Positions 25,366 through 33,939 of a stretch of 40,746 bases of DNA are shown piece by piece. The notes under the pieces are model-generated. The model was not told the origin of the DNA and made no database searches. It worked only from the letters and a program-made list of their open reading frames with translations. Source of the DNA: Lachnospiraceae bacterium UBA6403 (GTDB taxonomy: Bacteria; Bacillota; Clostridia; Lachnospirales; Lachnospiraceae); the NCBI GenBank assembly GCA_002437435.1, contig DJPV01000058.1, positions 10,380 through 51,125 of the forward strand, written 5' to 3'. Positions within the stretch are counted from its first letter, which is position 1, and every line of letters begins with the position of its first letter. The position numbers were made by a program, and so were the translations under genes.

Positions 25366-26910
25366 ATGCATACATTAGAAGCAGTCAGAAAGTATGAAAA
25401 AGAATATGAAGTAGATGCTGATAAACGACCATTATTTCATGTGACACCACCGGTAGGCTGGATGAATGATCCAAATGGATTTTCTGTATATAAGGGGCAA
25501 ATCCATTTGTTTTATCAGTATCATCCATATAGTAATGTATGGGGACCGGTGCATTGGGGGCATCAGGTAAGTGAGGATATGATAAACTGGAAGCAGTATC
25601 AGACTGCACTGGCACCGGATATGGAATATGATGAGGAAGGATGCTTTTCCGGCTCAGCCCTTATGACAAATCTCGGACATGTGCTGTTTTATACGGGAGT
25701 CAGCAGAGATAAGAATGGTGGCTGTAATCTTCAGAATCAATGCATGGCAATTGGAGATGGCATGAATTATGAGAAATTGAAGAATAATCCTGTTCTTACA
25801 GGCGAGATGATGCCGGAAGGATTCAGTCATATTGATTTCAGAGATCCAAAGGTATGGGAAGAAGATGGCATTTATTATATGCTGACCTGCAGCCGGGATG
25901 CTCAGAATAAAGGGATGATCGCTTTATTTTCAAATTCTGAAATACATCAATATCTGGAAAAAACAGAACTTACCGGACAGGAGACAGAAGCCTTTGAGAA
26001 AGCAGCAGGCTGTTGGGAATATGAGGGTGTATTTGCAGAGCACATGGAACGGTTGGGAAGCGTATGGGAATGTCCGGATTATTTCAGATTGGATGGAAAA
26101 GATGTGCTGTTGTTTTCGCCGCCTGATGTACAGGCGCAGGGAAATGAACTGCATAATGGTAATAATGCGATCTATGTTGTTGGGACATATGACCATGTAA
26201 AAAAGCAGTTTCAAATGGGACAGCCACATACTCTTGATAAAGGTCTGGATTTTTATGCATCACAGACGACAGAACTCCCGGATGGAAGAAGAATTCTGAT
26301 CGCATGGATGCAGTCATGGCATAACTCATTTATCCCGGATGGACAGGAGTGGCAGGGCATGATGACAATTCCGAGAGAATTATATCTGTCAGATGGCAGG
26401 ATCATCCAGAAGCCTGTGAAAGAACTGGAACAATATCGTGTTCGTCCGGTTTCCTATTCGAATGAAAAGGTAGAAGGCAGGCAGTACTTTGATGGGATAA
26501 AGGGAAGAACGTTGGATATGACAGTAACAATAAAATCCGGTGATTTTCAGGAATTTTATATTGATGTGGCAAAAAATGCAGAATGCCATACAAGAATTAC
26601 ATATAACAGAAGAAAGCGGGAGATCGAAGTTGACCGGACATTTGCCGGAATGAACCGGGATGTAGCCTGTATCAGGCGTGCAAACCTGGAATCAGAAGCA
26701 GAGCAGATAATATTACGGTTTATTCTTGACCGCAATTCGGTAGAGCTGTTTGTGAATGGCGGAGAACTGTCAATGAGTACGGCAATTTATACACCACAGA
26801 CAGCAGATGAAATTTCATTTTTCTGTGATGGGAATGCGATGATTGATATAGAAAAGTTCGATATCGAGATCCCATGCAGGAAGATAAATCCTGATATGTG
26901 TTATAGATAA
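25366..26910 (+). CDS. GH32 beta-fructofuranosidase / sucrose-6-phosphate hydrolase
   Basis: A 514-aa cytoplasmic enzyme (no signal peptide) that hydrolyses terminal fructosyl units from sucrose, sucrose-6-phosphate or short fructans. The catalytic triad is visible: nucleophile D35 in GWMNDPNG, transition-state Asp in DFRDPKVW, and acid/base Glu in WECPDYF. The catalytic five-bladed propeller is followed by the C-terminal beta-sandwich (from about 375). ATG 25366 has AAGGAG upstream. No sucrose transporter or fructokinase is adjacent, and the upstream gene is a broken nuclease, so its transport partner must be elsewhere. Confidence 0.95.
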   Translation: MHTLEAVRKYEKEYEVDADKRPLFHVTPPVGWMNDPNGFSVYKGQIHLFYQYHPYSNVWGPVHWGHQVSEDMINWKQYQTALAPDMEYDEEGCFSGSALMTNLGHVLFYTGVSRDKNGGCNLQNQCMAIGDGMNYEKLKNNPVLTGEMMPEGFSHIDFRDPKVWEEDGIYYMLTCSRDAQNKGMIALFSNSEIHQYLEKTELTGQETEAFEKAAGCWEYEGVFAEHMERLGSVWECPDYFRLDGKDVLLFSPPDVQAQGNELHNGNNAIYVVGTYDHVKKQFQMGQPHTLDKGLDFYASQTTELPDGRRILIAWMQSWHNSFIPDGQEWQGMMTIPRELYLSDGRIIQKPVKELEQYRVRPVSYSNEKVEGRQYFDGIKGRTLDMTVTIKSGDFQEFYIDVAKNAECHTRITYNRRKREIEVDRTFAGMNRDVACIRRANLESEAEQIILRFILDRNSVELFVNGGELSMSTAIYTPQTADEISFFCDGNAMIDIEKFDIEIPCRKINPDMCYR

Positions 26911-26945
26911 AGTAATCTGAAATACAGACGATGCAATGAATCTAT

Positions 26946-26973
26946 TTGACGGATAAACCAGAAGTAGTATAAT
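26946..26973 (+). promoter_or_regulatory. Strong promoter for the small RNA upstream of exonuclease III
   Basis: TTGACG (26946-26951), a 16-nt spacer and a perfect TATAAT (26968-26973). The predicted start (about 26980) coincides with the first base of a closing stem. Confidence 0.7.
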
Positions 26974-26979
26974 AAACAT

Positions 26980-27087
26980 GACCATTCGTTTAGAAATAAG
27001 TGCGGCGTTTGCCCCGTATTACCCATGACTCTTTTTTCTATTGCGTAGGCAGAGCGGAGCTTTCAGGAGGTAGCGGATGGTCTTTTT
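26980..27087 (+). ncRNA. Putative ~108-nt structured RNA, unknown family
   Basis: From the predicted start, GACCATTCG (26980-26988) pairs with CGGATGGTC (27074-27082) in a 9-bp closing stem, followed by TTTTT (27083-27087), so the RNA would be capped at both ends and self-terminating. The interior has a GGCGTTTGCC mini-hairpin and G/A-rich single-stranded segments such as CAGGAGGTAG. There is no ORF, and it does not match the SRP, 6S, THF, c-di-GMP or fluoride consensus patterns I checked by eye. The 109 nt from its end to the exonuclease III start is non-coding. Confidence 0.55.
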
Positions 27088-27196
27088 GTGTAAAAGCGTC
27101 GATGGGCGTAATTTAGAATAGAAAGTCCCGGCGTATGCAATATGCAGGGATTTGTACAAAAAGAGAAATATAAATCTGACAGGAGAAAGCACTACA

Positions 27197-27952
27197 ATGA
27201 AGATGATATCGTGGAATGTGAATGGAATTCGCGCATGTGTTGGAAAGAATTTTATGGATTTCTTTAAAGAGGCAGATGCAGATATTTTTTGTATTCAGGA
27301 ATCAAAAATGCAGGAAGGACAGCTTCAACTGGAGCTTCCGGGCTATTATCAATATTGGAATTATGCAGAGAAAAAGGGATATTCAGGAACTGCTATTTTT
27401 GCAAAGAAAGAGCCATTGTCAGTGGTATATGGAATCGGTATAGAAGAACACGATCATGAGGGACGCGTCATTACACTCGAATATGATAATTTTTATATGG
27501 TTACTGTATATACGCCAAATTCACAGAACGAGCTTGCCAGACTGGATTATCGTATGAAGTGGGAGGATGATTTCAGAGAGTATCTGAAGCATTTGGAACA
27601 GACAAAACCAGTGGTAGTATGTGGAGATATGAATGTGGCGCATACTGAGATCGATCTGAAAAATCCAAAGACGAACCGTAAGAATGCAGGATTTACAGAT
27701 GAGGAAAGAGAAAAGTTCAGTACCCTGCTTGACAGTGGATTTATTGATACATTCCGTTATTTTAACCCGGATGCAGAAGGTATTTACTCCTGGTGGTCTT
27801 ACCGCTTTAAGGCAAGAGAGAAGAATGCCGGATGGCGGATCGACTATTTTCTGACATCAAAGATTCTGAAATCCAGACTTGTGGATGCAAAGATCCATAC
27901 GGAAGTATTCGGTTCTGATCATTGTCCGGTAGAACTTGATATTGACCTGTAA
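27197..27952 (+). CDS. Exodeoxyribonuclease III (AP endonuclease)
   Basis: A 251-aa enzyme of the ExoA/Xth family that nicks DNA at abasic sites in base-excision repair. Motifs: SWNVNGIRA at the start, [10 protein letters not shown] (metal-binding Glu), [10 protein letters not shown], the Tyr in [22 protein letters not shown] (Asp/Asn), [18 protein letters not shown], and the terminal [11 protein letters not shown] (Asp-His pair). ATG 27197 has AGGAG 11 nt upstream; the longer in-frame ORF upstream has no support and would cover the RNA leader. Length is normal for Gram-positive ExoA. Confidence 0.95.
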   Translation: MKMISWNVNGIRACVGKNFMDFFKEADADIFCIQESKMQEGQLQLELPGYYQYWNYAEKKGYSGTAIFAKKEPLSVVYGIGIEEHDHEGRVITLEYDNFYMVTVYTPNSQNELARLDYRMKWEDDFREYLKHLEQTKPVVVCGDMNVAHTEIDLKNPKTNRKNAGFTDEEREKFSTLLDSGFIDTFRYFNPDAEGIYSWWSYRFKAREKNAGWRIDYFLTSKILKSRLVDAKIHTEVFGSDHCPVELDIDL

Positions 27953-28058
27953 CGATGCCATTTATCAGAATAAATGTTTACTGACAGGAGAAAAAGCAAA
28001 GATTACAGCACTTGCGGGTGTAGAAGAATAGAAAAAATGATAAAAGGAGAAATAACAT

Positions 28059-29543
28059 ATGCCAGTTTTTGATTTCAGTGATAAACCGGTAAAGAATGAG
28101 GATACGATTTGTACCTATACGGCATTTCAGTCAAATGCAAAGGAAAAGACACCGGAGGAACCGATTCTGGTGTTAGATAACAGTGAAAGACAGTGGATTC
28201 ACCATGCACTTGGAGTTTTTACGAATCCGGCAAAGCGTACTGCTTTTGAATTCAAAGAAAATGGGGAAACATTCTCAGCGGACATTTTAAAGATTGATTC
28301 CAGATTTGTCAGTCTGATCAAATGGCTGGGAGAAAATCATATCAGTGTGCGTCTGTCCGGTAAGAATATGGAAGATGGATATGCAGTATACAGAATCCGT
28401 GAGACAGCATTTGGTGGTGGAACCAAGTTATCTGCGGCAGATGGATTCTTACAGTTTATGATCGAACGGCTGCTTGCAAGTACAGCGTCGGAGGAAGTCG
28501 AGGAGGATGACGATGCAGACGAGGAAGGCGACGATATGAAGCTGACCAGTCTTCAGAGTATCTCGGATTTTATGACATGTGCGGGCAGAACGATGCCGGA
28601 TAATATCCGTCTCTGGGCGAGAAGAAATCTTGCAGTTGCCAGATCAAATGAGGTGTCACCGGAGGAGCGCCGCCATGCACAGAGAGCACTCTCAATCATG
28701 ATGAATATTCAGTGGAAGAGCAATTATTTTGAAGCGATCGATCCGGTTGAAGCAAGACGGATCCTGGATGAAGAATTATATGGAATGGAACGTGTAAAGC
28801 AGAGGATCATGGAGACGGTTATTCAGATCAACCGAACCCATACACTTCCTGCTTATGGACTATTACTGGTCGGCCCTGCCGGTACCGGAAAATCACAGAT
28901 CGCATATGCGGTTGCCCGTATTCTGAAATTGCCATGGACAACTCTGGATATGAGTTCGATCAATGATCCTGAGCAGCTTACAGGAAGTTCCAGAATCTAC
29001 GCAAATGCAAAGCCGGGTATTATCATGGAAGCCTTCTCGATTGCAGGGGAATCCAATCTGGTATTTATTATCAATGAGCTTGATAAGGCAGCATCCGGAA
29101 AGGGAAATGGAAATCCTGCGGATGTACTTCTGACCCTGCTTGATAATCTTGGATTTACCGATAACTATATGGAATGTATGATCCCGACCGTTGGAGTATA
29201 TCCGATCGCAACTGCAAATAATAAAGAAGATATCAGTGCACCGTTGATGTCACGTTTTGCGGTTATCGACATACCGGATTATACCTTTGAAGAAAAGAAG
29301 ATCATCTTCAGTAAATTTGCACTGCCAAAGGTATTGAAGCGGATCGGTCTGAAAGAGAATGAATGTATCATCACAGAGGATGGTCTGGATGCGGTCATTG
29401 AAGAATTCAAGAATACATCCGGTATCCGTGATCTGGAGCAGGCAGCCGAGCATCTGGCAGCAAATGCACTTTACCAGATCGAGGTAGATCATGTACCACA
29501 GGTGACATTTGATGCGGAAGGCGTAAGACATTTATTCCTTTAG
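28059..29543 (+). CDS. Lon-like AAA+ ATPase without protease domain
   Basis: A 494-aa protein. Residues 1-140 are an unassigned domain. An acidic run (about 143-160, SEEVEEDDDADEEGDD) follows, then a helical region and an AAA+ module starting near 260: Walker A VGPAGTGKS (about 268-276), pore region, and the Walker B position read as VFIINELDKA, where the usual Asp before the Glu is Asn. Sensor 1 is TANN, and SRFAVIDIPDY and the C-terminal lid (ITEDGLDAVIEEF, SGIRDLEQAAE) are Lon-like. Both the Lon substrate-binding domain and the Ser/Lys protease domain are missing. ATG 28059 has AAAGGAG upstream. It may be a chaperone-like unfoldase; the function is not established. Confidence 0.8.
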   Translation: MPVFDFSDKPVKNEDTICTYTAFQSNAKEKTPEEPILVLDNSERQWIHHALGVFTNPAKRTAFEFKENGETFSADILKIDSRFVSLIKWLGENHISVRLSGKNMEDGYAVYRIRETAFGGGTKLSAADGFLQFMIERLLASTASEEVEEDDDADEEGDDMKLTSLQSISDFMTCAGRTMPDNIRLWARRNLAVARSNEVSPEERRHAQRALSIMMNIQWKSNYFEAIDPVEARRILDEELYGMERVKQRIMETVIQINRTHTLPAYGLLLVGPAGTGKSQIAYAVARILKLPWTTLDMSSINDPEQLTGSSRIYANAKPGIIMEAFSIAGESNLVFIINELDKAASGKGNGNPADVLLTLLDNLGFTDNYMECMIPTVGVYPIATANNKEDISAPLMSRFAVIDIPDYTFEEKKIIFSKFALPKVLKRIGLKENECIITEDGLDAVIEEFKNTSGIRDLEQAAEHLAANALYQIEVDHVPQVTFDAEGVRHLFL

Positions 29544-29612
29544 GAGATTCTTAAAGTGTGAGTCTTACCGGGCGGCTGTTTTTAGTTAAATGAAAATGGA
29601 GCGTAAGTAGAA

Positions 29613-30410
29613 ATGATAAAATTAGTTGCAAGTGATGTGGATGGAACTCTTGTCCCTGACGGAACGTTTGAGATCGATCCTGAGATCTATGATGTGATAA
29701 AGAAATTAAAAGAAAAGGGTATAACCTTTGTGGCAGCAAGCGGCAGGCAGTATGCAAGCCTTAAGAAATTATTTGCGCCGGTTGCGGATCAGATCTTATA
29801 TATCCCGGATAATGGCGGATTTGTCAGAGGAAGCAAGGGCGAAACATGGCTCAAGCATTCGATGGAGAAAGACCTGATCCGTGCGATCGTGGAGGATGCA
29901 GAGAAACTGCCGGATGTAGAGCTGATGCTCTGCGGCAGGGATTACGCCTATGTGGGAAGCGAGGATGGACGACTGTATAACTGGATGCGGGAAGCATACC
30001 GGTATGAGATCAAGGCAGTACCGGATCTTACCGATATTGATGATGATATCGTGAAAATCTCGATATTCCACCCGGAAGATGCAGAGCGGATCGTAAAAGA
30101 ATGGTTTTATGATAAATGGAAGGACACCGTTTTACTGGCGCCTGCCGGAGTTTACTGGGTAGACTGTTCAGAACCATCGATCAATAAGGGAAGTGCATTA
30201 CAGTTCCTGCTTGATAAATATGAGATCAAACCGGATGAAGTTATGGTATTTGGTGATAACATCAATGACCTTGGTATGTTTGCCTGTGCAAAGGAAAGCT
30301 ATGCGATCGGAAGTGCCAGAGATGAGGTAAAGCAGGCAGCAGCTCATGTAGCAGATACGATGCGCAATCAGGGTGTGATCAAGGTATTAAAGGAACAGCT
30401 GCTAAAATAA
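29613..30410 (+). CDS. HAD-superfamily Cof-type phosphatase (HAD-IIB)
   Basis: A 265-aa soluble hydrolase. HAD motif I is SDVDGTL (nucleophile Asp near residue 8), motif II is ASGR, motif III is the Lys in INKGSALQF, and motif IV is GDNINDLGMF. The C2B cap is inserted between II and III (about 80-185). The Cof/YbiV/YidA group dephosphorylates sugar phosphates, FMN or related metabolites; the specific substrate is not readable. ATG 29613 lies 70 nt after the AAA ATPase gene. Confidence 0.93.
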   Translation: MIKLVASDVDGTLVPDGTFEIDPEIYDVIKKLKEKGITFVAASGRQYASLKKLFAPVADQILYIPDNGGFVRGSKGETWLKHSMEKDLIRAIVEDAEKLPDVELMLCGRDYAYVGSEDGRLYNWMREAYRYEIKAVPDLTDIDDDIVKISIFHPEDAERIVKEWFYDKWKDTVLLAPAGVYWVDCSEPSINKGSALQFLLDKYEIKPDEVMVFGDNINDLGMFACAKESYAIGSARDEVKQAAAHVADTMRNQGVIKVLKEQLLK

Positions 30411-30450
30411 AACCGGACAGCAGTAGTGATAGAAAAAGGAGTGAAGCCTG

Positions 30451-31847
30451 ATGGCATGTACAACGATATTAGTTGGAAAGAAGGCATCCTATGATGGATT
30501 AACGATCATTGCCAGAAATGATGATTCAGGATCCGGTCATTATATGCCGAAGAAATTTGTAGTCGTAGAACCGGAAGAACAGCCAAAAACCTACCGTTCG
30601 GTTCTGGCACATCTGGAAATTCCGCTTCCGGAAGAAGCGATGCGTTATACCTCGATGCCAAATGCAGTCGATGGTGAGGGCATCTGGGCGGCAAGTGGTG
30701 TAAATGCAGCGCACGTTGCAATGACAGCAACTGAAACCATTACATCGAATCCGAGAGTGCTCGGTGCAGATCCTCTGGTCGAGTATCAGCCGGCAGAGAA
30801 CGGAAACGATGCAATATCGGGCGGAATCGGAGAAGAAGATATCGTCTGTCTGATACTTCCATATATAAAAAGTGCAAGAGCAGGTGTAGAGCGTCTTGGC
30901 AGTCTGCTTGAAACGTACGGAACTTATGAGATGAATGGAATTGCATTCCAGGATCAGGATGAGATCTGGTGGATGGAGACGATCGGAGGACATCACTGGG
31001 TCGCGAAGAAAGTGCCGGATGATGTCTATGTTGTAATGCCGAATCAATTCGGCATGGATGTATTTGACATGAAGGATGCATTAATGGATCAGAAAGCACA
31101 TATGTGCTCAAAAGATCTTCCGGAATTTATCGAGAAGCATCATCTGGATCTGACTGTCGGAAGAAGCGAAGAATGTAAGGCACAGGATGAAGATCTTCCG
31201 TATGCCGGATTTATTAATCCAAGGGAGATGTTCGGCAGCCATGATGATTCGGATCATGTCTACAATACGCCAAGAGCATGGTTTATGGAGCGTTATCTGA
31301 ATCCGAAGACCTACCGCTGGGATGGTGAAAATGCAGACTATACACCGATATCGGATGACATTCCATGGAGTCTGATTCCGGAACATAAAGTGACGATGGA
31401 GGATGTCAAGTATGTGCTGTCCTCTCATTATCAGGGAACACCTTATGATCCATATCTTCCATATGGAGATAAGAAGATGGCAGGCGCATATCGTTCCATC
31501 GGTATTAACCGGAATATCTGGCGAACACAACCGATGCGGTATCTACCGATAATTTCTACTGGAGCAGCCGGATGATCGCAGCGATGGCAGATGCCTCTTA
31601 CAGCAAGTCTCTGTTCCATATCGAACGGTATCAGGAAACCATGCTTGCAAAGGGGCATGAAGTGATCAATCGATATGATGAACAGATAGAGAAAGAACCG
31701 GATGCCGATAAACGAAGCGCGCTTCGGGAGCAGGCAAATCAGGAAATGGCAGATATTCTTCAGAAAGAGACCGGTAAGACACTTTCCAAAGTCTTATATG
31801 AATTGAGTAATCAGATGAAGAATTCATATGCGAGATCGGATGCTTAA
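30451..31847 (+). pseudogene. C69-family dipeptidase, one frameshift
   Basis: The N-terminal 360 or so residues match peptidase C69 (PepDA-like dipeptidase): the Cys nucleophile near the N-terminus (MACTTILVGKKASYDG), ARNDDSG, and GEGIWAASGVNAAHVAMTATE. The reading frame ends at 31575, but the matching C-terminus continues in another frame after about 31530 (DAVSTDNFYWSSRMIAAMAD) to TAA 31845-31847. Restoring one base gives the normal ~465-aa length. The lesion is a single base, so a sequencing error is plausible; if real, the last 100 residues are lost. ATG 30451 has AAGGAG upstream. Confidence 0.85.
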
Positions 31848-31901
31848 AAGTACCGGTATAGAAAAGAAAGAGAAAGAAATACAGGAGAAAAAGTAAGAAA
31901 T

Positions 31902-33257
31902 ATGAAACGAGAATCTTTTAAGTCCCGTTTAGGATTTTTATTAGTAAGTGCCGGATGTGCAATCGGAATAGGAAATGTATGGAGATTTCCATATGTAGCA
32001 GGAGAAAACGGAGGCGGTATCTTTGTACTGTTCTATCTGCTGTTCCTGGTGGCGATGGGACTTCCGGTTCTGACCATGGAGCTTGCTGTCGGAAGGGGAA
32101 GCAGAAAGAGTGCGGTTCTTGCATATAAGGAGCTGGAGAAACCAAAGAGTAAATGGCATATCCATGGCTGGTTTGCGATCCTTGGATGTTATGTGCTGAT
32201 GATGTACTATACAACCGTATCCGGCTGGATGGTGTCGTATTTTTACAAATTTGTAATGGGTGAATTCAAGGCTGGTATGGATGCGGATGCGACCGGATCT
32301 GTGTTCTCAGATCTGCTTGCCGATCCAAAGCAGATGGGCTTCTGGATGATACTGACAGTTATTGTCGGATTTATCGTATGCAGCCGTGGTCTTCAAAATG
32401 GTCTGGAGCGGATCAGTAAGATCATGATGACAGCACTTCTGGTGCTGATCGTAGTGCTGGCAGTTCACAGTATTACGTTAGCAGGAGCAGGTGAGGGCTT
32501 ACGGTTTTATCTGATCCCAAATCTGTCAACGGTTGAAAAAGTCGGAATAGGAAATGTGATCTCGGCGGCTATGAATCAGGCATTCTTTACCTTGAGTCTC
32601 GGTGTGGCTGCGATGGAGATCTTCGGAAGTTATATGAGCAAGGAGCATGCACTGACCGGTGAGGGTGTGCGGATCTGTGCACTGGATACCTTTGTTGCTG
32701 TTATGTCAGGACTGATCATTTTTCCGGCATGTTTCAGCTATGGGGTAGAGGTTACTTCAGGACCAAAGCTGATATTTGTAACGCTGCCAAATGTATTTGT
32801 AAACATGGCAGGCGGAAGAATATGGGGTTCTTTGTTCTTCCTGTTTATGACATTTGCAAGCTTTTCAACTGTAATTGCTGTATTTGAAAATATCATGTCT
32901 TTTGCAATGGATATGTTCGGATGGAGCAGAAATAAAACAGCGCTGATCAACTGCATCATTATTCTGATCGTAAGTCTGCCATGTGTTCTGGGATACAATG
33001 TATGGAGTGATCTGCACCTGATCGGTGGCAGAGACGTATTAGACAGCGAGGACTTCCTGGTAAGTAATCTGCTGCTTCCACTCGGTTCTCTGGTCTATCT
33101 GTTGTTCTGTGTTACGAAGTGGGGCTGGGGCTTTGACAATTATATCGAGGAAGCAAATACCGGTTCCGGACTGAAGATGTCCAGAAAACTGAAGCCATAT
33201 TTCCAGTTTGTACTTCCTGTCCTGATCCTGATCATTCTGATTCAGGGACTTTTATAA
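31902..33257 (+). CDS. Sodium-dependent (SNF/NSS family) transporter
   Basis: A 451-aa membrane protein with about 11-12 TM helices. The NSS signature in TM1 is visible (SAGCAIGIGNVWRFPYVAGENGG region), with unwound TM1 residues for Na+ and substrate, and TM6 and TM8 Na+ residues in SLGVAAMEIFGSYM and FMTFASFSTVIAVFE. Family members in Clostridia import amino acids such as tyrosine or tryptophan; the exact substrate is not readable. It follows the C69 dipeptidase gene by 54 nt, so dipeptide cleavage and amino acid uptake may be co-expressed. Confidence 0.93.
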   Translation: MKRESFKSRLGFLLVSAGCAIGIGNVWRFPYVAGENGGGIFVLFYLLFLVAMGLPVLTMELAVGRGSRKSAVLAYKELEKPKSKWHIHGWFAILGCYVLMMYYTTVSGWMVSYFYKFVMGEFKAGMDADATGSVFSDLLADPKQMGFWMILTVIVGFIVCSRGLQNGLERISKIMMTALLVLIVVLAVHSITLAGAGEGLRFYLIPNLSTVEKVGIGNVISAAMNQAFFTLSLGVAAMEIFGSYMSKEHALTGEGVRICALDTFVAVMSGLIIFPACFSYGVEVTSGPKLIFVTLPNVFVNMAGGRIWGSLFFLFMTFASFSTVIAVFENIMSFAMDMFGWSRNKTALINCIIILIVSLPCVLGYNVWSDLHLIGGRDVLDSEDFLVSNLLLPLGSLVYLLFCVTKWGWGFDNYIEEANTGSGLKMSRKLKPYFQFVLPVLILIILIQGLL

Positions 33258-33309
33258 AGAAGAATTCTGAAATAAAACACAAGAAGATATTTGGGAGACC
33301 GGAAAATAT

Positions 33310-33750
33310 ATGGATACGAAAAAATATGAAGATCAGATACCTGTAGATGAAGGATTGCAGGGAAATGAGACAATTGAAGAAGCGATCCTTGCGTTACAGC
33401 AGGAACCAATGGAAGAAATGCTTGCGCATACGCTTACAGTGATAAGACGGCGCGCAAGAGCAGATGGGCAGTTTATCGTCGCTGTTATACCACCGGCGGG
33501 AGTGGAGAGCAATCTGCAGATTCAGGCAATCCAGACGGAGGATGAACGGTACTGGTGGATGGCATTTACCAGCTTTGATGAAGAGATCAAAGGCAGTGAG
33601 ACGGTGATGTCGACCTTTATGGCGGATATCAGCCATCTTTTTGAAGCTGCTTTAATGACGGATGAGATCGAAGGAATTATTCTGAATCCGTGGAACCGTG
33701 CATTAATGCTGGATAAGAACCTTTTGCAGCTGATCCTTGCGGGAAAATAA
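33310..33750 (+). CDS. SseB-like N-terminal domain protein
   Basis: A 146-aa soluble acidic protein. The segment WWMAFTSFDEEIKGSETVMS followed by DEIEGIILNPWNRALMLDKNLL matches the SseB N-terminal domain pattern (PF07179-like), common as a stand-alone protein in Firmicutes with unknown function. It lies 52 nt after the transporter gene and ends before a clear terminator, so it is the last gene of that transcript. Confidence 0.75.
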   Translation: MDTKKYEDQIPVDEGLQGNETIEEAILALQQEPMEEMLAHTLTVIRRRARADGQFIVAVIPPAGVESNLQIQAIQTEDERYWWMAFTSFDEEIKGSETVMSTFMADISHLFEAALMTDEIEGIILNPWNRALMLDKNLLQLILAGK

Positions 33751-33767
33751 AATATATATGCAAAATC

Positions 33768-33804
33768 AGGGTATTTTTGGAAGAAATTCCGAAAATACCC
33801 TTTT
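33768..33804 (+). terminator. Intrinsic terminator after the SseB-like gene
   Basis: A 15-bp stem with one mismatch (33768-33782 with 33787-33801), a GAAA tetraloop, and TTTT at its end. It isolates the upstream genes from the antiporter gene. Confidence 0.85.
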
Positions 33805-33939
33805 AAAATGTCAGGTAAAACTTGATTTCTTATGAACAGCACTTTATACTGGAAAAGTAGTGTGCCTTTATGGCAACGGATGTGGCAGAATGCTTATCAT
33901 AGGGCACAGAAAACAAAAGAAAAATTTGGAGGAGAGAAA

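Noticed and set aside
27959..28030. Short coding-like stretch (about 20 codons, ending in TAG) between exonuclease III and the AAA ATPase gene
   Set aside because: It has plausible amino acid composition but no start codon with a ribosome binding site and no recognisable family; it is too short to support as a gene or remnant.
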